A stretch of 64,000 nucleotides of DNA from Clostridiales bacterium mt11 (GTDB lineage: Bacteria; Bacillota; Clostridia; Tissierellales; Tepidimicrobiaceae), in the NCBI GenBank assembly GCA_001282665.1, contig LN874948.1:1000213-1064212 (forward strand). Reading direction: 5' to 3'. Below, one piece after another: positions 1 to 8,500 of this stretch. The stretch's first letter is position 1, and the number at the start of each line of letters is the position of its first letter. The position numbers and the translations under genes are program-made. A model generated the notes under the pieces. The model was not told the origin of the DNA and searched no databases. It saw nothing but the letters and a program-made list of their open reading frames with translations.

Positions 1-1153
1 GAGTTCTTCTAAGACCTCCACCATTGGTAATGGCAATATCTGCACCAGTTTTTTCTCTCATTATTTCGCAAGTCCATCTTCCTAATGTAGTTACATTAGG
101 TACGGTTTTGTCATGAATAAATGCATCAGATGCTTCTCCTATTACTTCTCCTAAGATTGGTTCCAATTCAACTTTATATTTATTTAAGATTTCCTCGGCT
201 TCTTTATCTATAGGAAGCTCCTCTACCCTTGTATATATTTCATCTACCTCAGGTTCTATAGCCATTACTTTATTGTTCTCATCTAATTTAATTGATAATT
301 TTCCCACTGCACGACCGTTAGAATAACCTTGTACAATAGGTACATCGTTTACTATTCCACATACTGTTCTATGGCTATGAGCTGAAATAACTGCATCCAT
401 GCCTTCTACTTTCGTTAAATCTATTGCCTTTCCCTCAATTTCCTTTGTATCACTATCTTGCACAGTATCGATATGTGTTAAAGCTATAATAACATCTGGT
501 ACTCCTTCTTCTGCCTTACCATCTTTTAAGTATTTAATCCACTCTTCCGCTGATTTAACTGGATCTTTAAAATCAAAATCCTTAATATATTGTTCCTTAG
601 TAAGAGTTAAAGTATCAGGATGTGCCAATCCAATAAATCCAATTTTTATTCCGGCTTTTTCAACAATTTTATAAGGCTTTGCCCAAGTTACAGGTTCTCC
701 TGTTTTTTTGTCATATATATTTGTAGCTAAGAAATCAAATCCTCCATCTTTTCCCCATTTTTCTATTTTCTCTGCTCCCCAATCGAACTCGTGATTACCA
801 ACAGCTGATGCAACTACGTTCATAGCTTTCATCATTTCTGTAACAGGTTCACCATAAGTTAAATTTGATATAGCAGTTCCTTGGTATAGGTCTCCACCAG
901 ATACTACTATAGTATTTGGATTGTCCTTTTGTTTCTCTCTTATGTATGCTACTAACTTTGCCATACCAGGATTTTTACCGCTTTCTTCTACATTTCCATG
1001 AAAGTCATTAAAAGTTAAAATATCTACAGTTTTAGCTGGTTCCTTAGTCTTATCTGCTAAAGTAATTTGAGTACTAAAACCTAATACTAGGACTAAAGAT
1101 AATAGTAAACTCAATATAAATTTGTTTTTACTAGATTTAATAAATTTTTGCAT
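1..1153 (-). CDS. 5'-nucleotidase / UDP-sugar hydrolase family, secreted, 3' end outside the window
   Basis: The frame is open from ATG at 1151-1153 to the window edge (384 codons), so the C-terminal part is missing. The start is set by GGAGGAATATTTTG just upstream. A signal peptide covers roughly residues 1-33. The visible part is the calcineurin-like metallophosphatase domain: a TFNDFHGN metal motif, SGGDLYQG, GNHEFDWG and SAHSH. These are the metal and catalytic signatures of 5'-nucleotidases, 2',3'-cyclic phosphodiesterases and UDP-sugar hydrolases. The product would act outside the membrane and dephosphorylate nucleotides so that nucleosides can be salvaged. This fits a purine-using organism, although the gene is far from the purine cluster. 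The C-terminal substrate-specificity domain cannot be seen, so the exact substrate is open. The promoter region holds palindromes described separately. Confidence 0.9.
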   Translation of the reverse strand, partial: MQKFIKSSKNKFILSLLLSLVLVLGFSTQITLADKTKEPAKTVDILTFNDFHGNVEESGKNPGMAKLVAYIREKQKDNPNTIVVSGGDLYQGTAISNLTYGEPVTEMMKAMNVVASAVGNHEFDWGAEKIEKWGKDGGFDFLATNIYDKKTGEPVTWAKPYKIVEKAGIKIGFIGLAHPDTLTLTKEQYIKDFDFKDPVKSAEEWIKYLKDGKAEEGVPDVIIALTHIDTVQDSDTKEIEGKAIDLTKVEGMDAVISAHSHRTVCGIVNDVPIVQGYSNGRAVGKLSIKLDENNKVMAIEPEVDEIYTRVEELPIDKEAEEILNKYKVELEPILGEVIGEASDAFIHDKTVPNVTTLGRWTCEIMREKTGADIAITNGGGLRRT

Positions 1154-1479
1154 CAAAATATTCCTCCTTTTATATTAATAATCCAATGTTTCTATAAAAT
1201 ATACTTCTATAGAAACATGGAAATTCCTTCTTTTTTCTTCTACAAATAATAATATTTCACCTTTGTAGAAACTCTACAAACTCATTTAGATTATACCACA
1301 ATATTATTATTTTTATAGTATTAAATAAGTATCCCTTTTAGTTTCTTATAAAAATACCAAATCTTGACTATTATTCCATAAGTGGTATAATTATCGTATT
1401 AGAATATTCTTAACCTTCATGGACTTTCTTAATATTTCTACTTTATTCTTTATAATAAACTGTAAAGGAGTAATTTAAA
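1154..1479. promoter_or_regulatory. Divergent intergenic region with nucleotidase promoter and palindromic operators
   Basis: No gene is seen in these 326 bases. On the minus strand there is an extended -10 (TGGTATAAT; hexamer at 1290-1295) for the nucleotidase gene. Just downstream of it, at the likely transcription start, lies the palindrome TTTGTAG-N5-CTACAAA (1262-1280). Another copy of the half site, TTCTACAAA, is at 1238-1246. Further into the leader is an 11-base inverted repeat ATGTTTCTATA / TATAGAAACAT (1186-1196 and 1208-1218). Their position suggests repressor binding. The regulator is unknown. Confidence 0.5.
1364..1391 (+). promoter_or_regulatory. Sigma-A type promoter for the 1480 gene
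   Basis: TTGACT (1364-1369), a 16-base spacer and TATAAT (1386-1391). This predicts a start near 1398 and a leader of about 80 bases before the ATG at 1480. The match is strong, but it rests on sequence alone. Confidence 0.65.
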
Positions 1480-1986
1480 ATGGACTATTTTCAATATATA
1501 GACAAGCTAAAAAATAGCATGAAAGCATATTTTGATATCTTTGAAGATTTTTCTATTTTAGATAGAACCTTTCCCCTATATGGGAAATCTTTAGTTAGAA
1601 ATGAAAGATATATTGGCAGTAAAAAACTAGTTACTGATGCCTATGAAAACTATGAATATGTTTTTATACAAGGTCAAAATGAAAATGTAGAAAAAAACTC
1701 CTTAGAAGAATTTATAAATTTTTTAAAATCCACTGTTGATCATTTAATTGCTCCCAATGAAGAGCATATGTCCACTGTAATCACTGGTATATACATAACT
1801 AATAGCTTATTTACTTCTGAAGCTAAAGAATTAGGGGAAAAATTTAACTTTAATAAAAATTTCTTTTTTGGTCTTAAAGGCTGGTGTCATATTCAAATAG
1901 TCCTTGTAGAGCTAAATACTAATCAAATTTACACCAATAAAAAGGGTGAAAATCTAAAGCCTATGTATCAGGCAATTTTAAAATAA
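1480..1986 (+). CDS. Small cytosolic protein of unknown function (168 aa)
   Basis: The start ATG follows TAAAGGAG at good distance, and a clear TTGACT/TATAAT promoter lies upstream, so the gene is probably real. The protein has no signal peptide, membrane segment or motif that I can name. It is rich in aromatic and charged residues and looks like a compact globular protein. It may belong to a small family of clostridial proteins of unknown function (possibly the one Pfam calls DUF8052; this is from memory and unchecked). It lies 105 bases upstream of the CstA-type carrier on the same strand, and no terminator is obvious between them, so the two may be cotranscribed. No function is proposed. 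Confidence 0.6.
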   Translation: MDYFQYIDKLKNSMKAYFDIFEDFSILDRTFPLYGKSLVRNERYIGSKKLVTDAYENYEYVFIQGQNENVEKNSLEEFINFLKSTVDHLIAPNEEHMSTVITGIYITNSLFTSEAKELGEKFNFNKNFFFGLKGWCHIQIVLVELNTNQIYTNKKGENLKPMYQAILK

Positions 1987-2091
1987 ATTGGATAGTATTT
2001 TCATATTAATATAATAAAAAGGAGGGTAGGGATTTAAAAATCAGCATTAGGCTAGACAAGAAATGGCTAAATCAAAAGGGAGGAAATTATA

Positions 2092-3702
2092 ATGAATTCT
2101 ATTTGGTTAATTATTGTTGGTATAGTCATATTTTTCATCGCCTATAGAACTTATGGAACTTATTTATCCAACAGCTGGGGAGTAGATAATAAAAAGGAAA
2201 CTCCAGCTCATACAGACGAAGATGGAATAGACTATGTACCAACTAAAGCCCCTGTACTATTAGGGCATCATTTTTCATCTATAGCTGGTGCAGGTCCAAT
2301 AGTAGGTCCTATTCAAGCCTCCATATTTGGATGGGTACCTGTAATGCTATGGATTATGATTGGAGGTATTTTCTTTGGAGGAGTCCATGATTATGGTTCT
2401 TTATTTGCATCCATAAGACATGACGGAAAATCCATAGGAGAAATAATCGGAACAAATATGGGGAAAAGAGGTAAAAGATTGTTCTCTATATTTGCTTGGC
2501 TAACCCTATTACTAATAATTGCTGCTTTTACCAACATAACTGCTAACACCTTTGTATCTGTGCCTTCTGCCGCAACTTCTTCTCTACTATTCATTCTTTT
2601 AGCTATAATCTTTGGAATTCTAGTATATCGAAAAAATGTTCCATTAGGAATTAGTACTATAATTGGCGTTGTTTTGTTATTCATATGTATTTGGCTTGGA
2701 ATGGTTTTTCCATTATCACTATCTAAAACCACTTGGATTTTTATACTATTAGCTTATATATTTGTTGCTTCTGTAGTACCTGTATGGATATTACTACAGC
2801 CGAGAGATTATCTATCTTCTTTCCTATTATATGCTTTAGTTATCGGTGCAATTATTGGAATATTCATTACCCGTCCTAGCTTACAACTTGAACCTTTTGT
2901 TGGATTCAATGTAGATAAAACGCCTTTGTTCCCAATGTTATTCGTTACTGTTGCTTGTGGTGCAATCTCTGGTTTCCATTCCTTAGTAGGATCTGGCACT
3001 ACTTCAAAACAATTAGATAAAGAAAAAGATGCTAAGATTATTGGATATGGTGGAATGTTAATAGAATGTGTTGTAGCAATAGTTGCAATTATAACTGCAG
3101 GATATATAAGTAAAGGTGAATTATCCAATCTTCTTGGAGATGGCGGTCCTGTAAACGTATTTTCCAATGGTGTGGGAAGCTTTATGGCTAGTTTTGGAAT
3201 TCCTATTGGTGTAGGAACCAGTTTTGCTGCATTAGCCGTATCTGCTTTCGCAATGACTTCCTTAGATACTTCTACTAGATTAGGGCGATTTGTATTCCAA
3301 GAATTCTTCGAAGACTTTAAAAAGAAAGATACAAATTCTCTACTTACAAATCGCTACATTGCTACAGGCATAACAGTTATACTAGCTGGAGCATTAGCTT
3401 TTAAAGGCTGGGATGCAGTATGGCCTCTATTTGGTTCTGCAAACCAACTATTAGCAGCTCTATCCCTTATGGCTATAGCAGTATGGCTTGCTAATATAGG
3501 TAAAAACAACAAGATGATTACCATACCAATGGTATTTATGTTTGCTGTTACTTTAACTGCATTAGTACTATTAGTTATAAATAATATTGCCAGTGGTCAG
3601 CCAATTCTAGTGATATTTGCAGTACTTCTATTTATACTGGCTATAATATTACTTATTGAGGCGATCAATAAATTATCTAAAAATAAAAAAATAGAAGCAT
3701 AA
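2092..3702 (+). CDS. cstA: CstA-family carrier (carbon starvation protein, short form)
   Basis: This is an integral membrane protein of 536 residues with many hydrophobic segments. It carries the family signature GHHFSSIAGAGPIVGP near residues 63-78 and a conserved tail region around GWDAVWPLFGSANQLLAAL. Members of the family import peptides or pyruvate during carbon limitation. The E. coli protein is about 700 residues, and this shorter form without the long C-terminal extension is common in Firmicutes. The start is fixed by GGGAGGAAATTATA before the ATG. The gene is followed at once by a strong hairpin shared with the convergent transposase gene. Substrate (peptide or pyruvate) cannot be told from sequence; no LytST-type regulator is next to it here. 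Confidence 0.88.
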   Translation: MNSIWLIIVGIVIFFIAYRTYGTYLSNSWGVDNKKETPAHTDEDGIDYVPTKAPVLLGHHFSSIAGAGPIVGPIQASIFGWVPVMLWIMIGGIFFGGVHDYGSLFASIRHDGKSIGEIIGTNMGKRGKRLFSIFAWLTLLLIIAAFTNITANTFVSVPSAATSSLLFILLAIIFGILVYRKNVPLGISTIIGVVLLFICIWLGMVFPLSLSKTTWIFILLAYIFVASVVPVWILLQPRDYLSSFLLYALVIGAIIGIFITRPSLQLEPFVGFNVDKTPLFPMLFVTVACGAISGFHSLVGSGTTSKQLDKEKDAKIIGYGGMLIECVVAIVAIITAGYISKGELSNLLGDGGPVNVFSNGVGSFMASFGIPIGVGTSFAALAVSAFAMTSLDTSTRLGRFVFQEFFEDFKKKDTNSLLTNRYIATGITVILAGALAFKGWDAVWPLFGSANQLLAALSLMAIAVWLANIGKNNKMITIPMVFMFAVTLTALVLLVINNIASGQPILVIFAVLLFILAIILLIEAINKLSKNKKIEA

Positions 3703-3743
3703 TAGAAGAATAACCTGCCAAAGTGGCAGGTTATTCTTCTATT
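3701..3743. terminator. Bidirectional terminator between cstA and the RAYT gene
   Basis: A perfect 20-base inverted repeat (3701-3720 and 3724-3743) with a 3-base loop. It starts inside the cstA stop codon, and its right arm encodes the last codons and stop of the convergent gene ending at 3731. AT-rich flanks give U-tracts in both directions. Confidence 0.85.
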
Positions 3744-4573
3744 ATATTTACTACAGATGTTTTAGAAATTCCTATGTTTTTTCCTATTTCATTGTAAGTG
3801 TAACCTTCTCTTCTACTTAGCTCTACATACTTTTTCTTGTATTCTGTTAAATATCTTTTTCTTGAACCAGTTTTTATTAGATGAAACTCTAGTTGAGAAG
3901 GACATACCATACTTAATATTTCATTTAAACTTAATTTATCCTTGTCAGATCCTCTTTCTACAGATTTTTTAAACTCTTTTGTTCCTATTATGTAGGTTTC
4001 TTCACATATGTTTTTTATGGTTTCATAATCTAAGGGTTCCTTCTCCATTAATTCTATATATTTTTTAATAGCATCTATCCTATTTAAAGAAAATATATCC
4101 AGTAATTCGTCTATATCCACCATGCCTTCCATATTGACTCTATAAAATGGATCACTACTCCATTTGTATCCTTCTATAGACTCACATATTTTATCAAAAA
4201 CAGGCTTATTATGTATGTACTTAATTAAAGTCAAAAGATAAGTCTCATCTTGGACTAAGGTGCTAGTATATCTTCCTTTAAATACTGCTCCCTTTCTATC
4301 CGCCTTCTGGTTATAATACTTGGCATATTTGCTATTTATTATATGCATTATCTTGCTAATAGGAATGTTAAGGGTTTGTACTAAAAAATGATAGTAACCA
4401 TCCATTATTACATAGGCAAATATTTTAAAATCATATATTTCCTTTGTTTCACTAAAAAGCTGTAATAGGTACTGTTTATCATCTTCACCTTTAAAAATAG
4501 GGTTTCTGTTATTTCCCCTTTGAATTATGTGATATATGGCACCGTAATATTCTATCCTAGGCTTCCTTCCCAT
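3731..4573 (-). CDS. RAYT-like Y1 (HUH) transposase with C-terminal helix-turn-helix; HUH motif degenerate
   Basis: The N-terminal 130 residues match the IS200-like Y1 transposases that process REP sequences (RAYT): YHIIQRGNNR at about 14-23, the MDxxYHFL block at 57-64 and YIHNKP at 119-124, whose tyrosine (Y119) is the expected nucleophile. The family usually has N-H-Y-H in the metal-binding motif. Here it reads G-Y-Y-H (59-62), so the first histidine is lost. The C-terminal half ends in a helix-turn-helix (YTYNEIGKNIGISKTSVV) of the DnaA/homeodomain-like type seen in some clostridial relatives. The start follows CGGAGGTAAGGAT. The gene stands alone, with no partner tnpB. It is probably a domesticated or inactive single-copy element; a role in DNA binding is possible. 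Confidence 0.75.
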   Translation of the reverse strand: MGRKPRIEYYGAIYHIIQRGNNRNPIFKGEDDKQYLLQLFSETKEIYDFKIFAYVIMDGYYHFLVQTLNIPISKIMHIINSKYAKYYNQKADRKGAVFKGRYTSTLVQDETYLLTLIKYIHNKPVFDKICESIEGYKWSSDPFYRVNMEGMVDIDELLDIFSLNRIDAIKKYIELMEKEPLDYETIKNICEETYIIGTKEFKKSVERGSDKDKLSLNEILSMVCPSQLEFHLIKTGSRKRYLTEYKKKYVELSRREGYTYNEIGKNIGISKTSVVNIIEE

Positions 4574-4737
4574 ATCCTTACCTCCGATATATGTCTCTAG
4601 TATATACTATTCTCCATTAGGGCTAATTTTCCTTTTTTCTTTTTAAAAACTTGTTTCCTGGGAAATATTAAAAATTATTTGTCGAAAGAAATTCTTTTAA
4701 CAATTTATGTCGAAATTAAAAATATAGATAAATAACT

Positions 4738-4770
4738 AAAGACCTTATAGATTCCTCTATAGGTCTTTTT
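4738..4770. terminator. Terminator-like hairpin downstream of crr
   Basis: Imperfect inverted repeat AAAGACCTTATAG / CTATAGGTCTTT with a short loop, just past the stop of the minus-strand EIIA gene. The longest T-run lies on the plus strand, so it may act in both directions or mainly insulate the region. Confidence 0.6.
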
Positions 4771-4777
4771 ATCTGCA

Positions 4778-5263
4778 TTAGTTCTGTATAACAATATCCA
4801 TAATATTGTCTTTTCCTCTATTAACATTTCCTGTATTTGTCGAAATGCTCTTTACTATATCCATATTGGTAATAATAACTGGACTAATAGTTGATTTACC
4901 ACTTTCTCTAATGAAGTCTAAATCCACTTCCAAAAGCATATCACCAACCTTTACTCTATCTCCAGATTTTACATAACTATTAAACCCCTTACCTTTTAAT
5001 TCTACTGTATCCAAACCTATATGAAGTAAAATTTCTAATCCTTCTCGCGTTCTTATCCCCAAAGCATGATTAGTAGGAAAAACCTGAATTATCTCACCTT
5101 CTACAGGTGACACAACTATTCCTTCCCTTGGTTCTATAGCTATACCATCCCCCACCATTTTCCCTGAAAATACTTCATCCTTAACCTGGGTAATTTCTAC
5201 TATATTTCCTGTCATAGGTACTGTAACTAAAATAAATTTATTTCTACTAAATAAGTTAAACAT
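4778..5263 (-). CDS. crr: PTS glucose-type EIIA component
   Basis: This is a 161-residue stand-alone EIIA of the glucose family. The phosphorylated histidine sits in LLHIGLDTVELKGKGF (H81), and the second active-site histidine is H66 in TNHALGI. The beta-sandwich signature GxIVSPVEGE is also visible. The protein takes phosphate from HPr and passes it to EIIB domains of glucose/N-acetylglucosamine-type permeases. No EIIBC partner is in the window, so it probably serves permeases encoded elsewhere and may signal carbon status. The start follows AAGGAGGAATAAA. The gene is monocistronic, and its leader carries a RAT hairpin overlapping an intrinsic terminator. Expression is therefore very likely controlled by a BglG/GlcT-type antiterminator. 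Confidence 0.93.
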   Translation of the reverse strand: MFNLFSRNKFILVTVPMTGNIVEITQVKDEVFSGKMVGDGIAIEPREGIVVSPVEGEIIQVFPTNHALGIRTREGLEILLHIGLDTVELKGKGFNSYVKSGDRVKVGDMLLEVDLDFIRESGKSTISPVIITNMDIVKSISTNTGNVNRGKDNIMDIVIQN

Positions 5264-5345
5264 TTTATTCCTCCTTGTATAGTCCCCAATATTTAAAGAA
5301 AAATTTATCCTCCTTTCCCTATAATAGTAAAATTAAAATAAAAAA

Positions 5346-5375
5346 GCCAAAAAAGAAGTAAAATTCTTTTTTGGC
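5346..5375 (-). terminator. Conditional intrinsic terminator in the crr leader
   Basis: Perfect 12-base stem (5346-5357 with 5364-5375) and 6-base loop. On the minus strand it is followed by TTTTTTATTTT. Its 5' arm shares three bases with the RAT element at 5373-5400, the usual arrangement in which a bound antiterminator prevents the stem from forming. Confidence 0.85.
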
Positions 5376-5400
5376 TTATGCCCAAGTTTGGTAACACGCC
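5373..5400 (-). promoter_or_regulatory. RAT: ribonucleic antiterminator site of the BglG/LicT/GlcT family
   Basis: On the minus strand this reads GG..TGTTACC, a short loop, then GGGCAT-AAGCC. It matches the RAT pattern of bgl, lic, sac and pts leaders (GGATTGTTACTG...CAGGCAAAACC), including the asymmetric internal loops and the closing GG/CC pairs. It directly precedes and overlaps the leader terminator of crr. A cognate antiterminator with PRD domains is expected, but none of that RNA-binding type is encoded in this window. Confidence 0.75.
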
Positions 5401-5431
5401 TAATACCTTATAGATATTCTATATTAACTTT

Positions 5432-5460
5432 AATCTATATAAGTATTATAATTTTGTCAA
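5432..5460 (-). promoter_or_regulatory. Likely crr promoter
   Basis: TTGACA (5455-5460 on the minus strand), with TAGATT 17 bases or TATAGA 15 bases downstream as the -10. This places the start a little upstream of the RAT, leaving a leader of about 165 bases. Confidence 0.55.
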
Positions 5461-5498
5461 GTTTTTAAAAATATGAAAATCGTTATAATAGAATAGAT

Positions 5499-5537
5499 GG
5501 AAAGAAGCCATTCAGTTTTGCTGAATGGCTTCTTTCC
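5499..5537 (-). terminator. Terminator of the surface-protein operon
   Basis: Perfect 17-base stem (5499-5515 with 5521-5537) and a 5-base loop, touching the stop codon of the subtilisin-like protease gene. It separates that operon from the crr promoter. Confidence 0.85.
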
Positions 5538-8500
5538 TATTTCTGATCTATTTCCATATAAGGCAACAGATTTCTCATACTATGGAAATTATCCCATACG
5601 AATATCTTAATTTTATATTGTCCGCTATCTGGTACCTTAATGGTACTAGTTAAAAAAGCTGTTTTATTAGGTTTTATGCTTTTCTCCACTGCTGCTGAAT
5701 TAACAAGCATATTATCTTTATCATATAAACTCACTATAAGAGCTATATCTTTAGCATCATTATAATAATTTGCAGCCTTAATCTTCGCAGATACATCATC
5801 TCCATTAACAAAAGATGTAATATCCGTCATATTTTCAACTACCAATTTTTCTTCTTCGTTTAGACTTTCCTCTACTTCTATTTCAACAAAATTAATATCG
5901 ATAGTTTCTCCATTACTATCCATAGCTTTTATAATTATTTTATGGATTCCGTCTTTCAGTAATTCTCCAATAGTATAATTTGTATTTTTACCATTATCTA
6001 TAGGATTGTCCAATGAATCAATACATATTTCATAATGATGGATATTTGTATAATCTGTCCCTTCTTTCAGATTATACTTAACTACTATATTTTCTCCTCG
6101 ACTATACTTTGTCTTATCTGTAGATATTTGAATATTTGATTTTGGAGAATATATAATATTAGCCTTTCCTGCTGCCATATTATCCGCATGATCTGTAACA
6201 CCCATATCCACAGAATATATCAACTTCTTATCTCCTTCTGGAAGCTTAATATTCATCCTGTATTTTCCATCCTCATCTTCTTTCAGCTTAAATATAAATT
6301 CTCCATTTTCATCTCCATATTTTTTCCCATCTAATAGGAATAAGAAGTTCTCTATTCCAGAATTTACTACACCTTTATCTCCTGCTTCGATTTCAATAGT
6401 ACATTCATCAGTATCAGTAATAAATATTCCTGAATTTACTGTTGGCGGAGTTTTATCAATCTTAATTGGTAAAGTTAATATTTGTTCTTTAGCATTTTCA
6501 AAATCTGCTTTAGCTCTAATGTTTATATAATATTGACCTTCATCTACTGGTGTCTTGTATCCTAAATTCTTATCATAGATGATGCCTTTCCAAACCCAAT
6601 CAAAATTAACCTTAGCAGGTATCTGTTGTTCTATAACTACTTCTTTTCTCATGTTTTCCCTATCTTCTATAACCTGTATAATCTCACCATTATCATCTGT
6701 AACATCTATTGACATCTCTTTAGCATTTCTTAAAAGTGAAAATTGAGGTAAAACATTATTGTTAGATTTTGCGTCTTCAGGATTTATTGCAAAATATTCT
6801 GGATTCATATCTTCTCCACCTAATTTATATGTCTTGGCCAAAAAATCTGAATAGTCTACAGTGAATAAAGATGTTTCTTTAAATATTGAACCTTCCTTAT
6901 ATGCAGGTTCATCAATTATTCTAAGACTAGCCCAGTCACCATAAAAACCTAGGAAGGGCATTCCTATGGAAGATATATGGTCTGATGTAGACACAAATCT
7001 TATGAATCCTTCAACAAAGGAATCTTTCTTAACATTATCTCCCAATACTAACTGTCCATCAATATTTAATGCTTGTCCTGCTGGAATAGTTATCTGATTG
7101 CTATCGAATCTTAATTCTACATCTTTATCGCATAACAATTCTATATTATAGGCTGCATCCTTATGGCTACCATTATATAATCTAAGAGATATATCCGTAA
7201 TATTTTCTATTTCACCTAAAGCTATTGAGGGATTCCCCTTATATGTTAATATGGTTTGGTTCTCTAGAGCTCTTTTAGCATTTATAAGACCTGCCCCCTG
7301 TACTCTCGGTGAATAAGGTAATCCTGATTCTTTATCAAACTTTACTTCTGCAGTGTTCATAATCATAGTCTTTGCAAGTTTTACCTTTTCAGCTGGAGAT
7401 TCAAATTGAATATCCATATTATCTAAATGTTGTAAAATCAAAGCCATAATCCCCGCAGTATGAGGTGCAGCCATAGATGTACCAGACATAGTCTTGTATT
7501 CATTATCATTTACAGTAGACCATATATTACCGCCTACAGATGTAATATCTGGCTTTAAATCCAAGTTTGGAGTTGGTCCCCAAGAGGTAAAATAGGACAT
7601 ATTCCCATCATCAATATTTGGTACGTCTATTTTTTGTCCATCAAAAGATACCTTAAATTCATCCTGTATCATATTTTTTAGCTTAACTCCATCAGAGTTT
7701 TTCATAAAAATGGTAGGTATCTTCACTCTATCATCTGTTGAAATATAATCTAAATATCCTTCTTCTCCATCACTATTATATATGATAACCCCTACTGCTC
7801 CTTTCTTTTGAGCATTAAGTTTTTTGTCTTTAAATTCTATTTCTCCTCTTTTAATTAATGCAATTTTTCCTTCTGCATCTACCTTATTAAAATCCTCAAC
7901 TTTCCCAAGGTCACAGTCTACAACTTCATATTCACCTTTTAATGATACTGGATCATAATCTGAAAGTATATAAGGTATCTTTTCCATATCTCCATTTATA
8001 TTTGCATTTAAAACATATACAGTTCTTTTACTATTTTCAAAAGATGCCACTTGTATACTACCCCTGGCAAGCCCTGGTGCTCCCACCGTACCTGTATCAA
8101 TAACAGAATCATACTTTTTAGGATAAGTAGAATATGCAACATTACCAGCAGCAGCCACAACTATTATTCCTTCATCTATAGCTGTTTGAATAGCTTTTTG
8201 CTGTCCATCATCTGGGTTTTGAAACCCTGCCGTTGAACAAAAACTCATATTGATAACATCTGCACCATAAGCTATGGAATCCTCAATTGCAGCTATAATA
8301 TCCGCTTCTGAAGCTCCTTCATTTTGGGGATTGTTTGCAAATATTTTCATAGCAAGAATTTGACATTCTGGTGCTATTCCCTTAACACCTTTATTTTGCT
8401 TAATTTCATCTTCATTTTGGCAATTTGCCCCAATAATACCTGCTACATGCATGCCATGACCATAATCAATATTTCCTACAACTCTGTCTATAATATCTTC

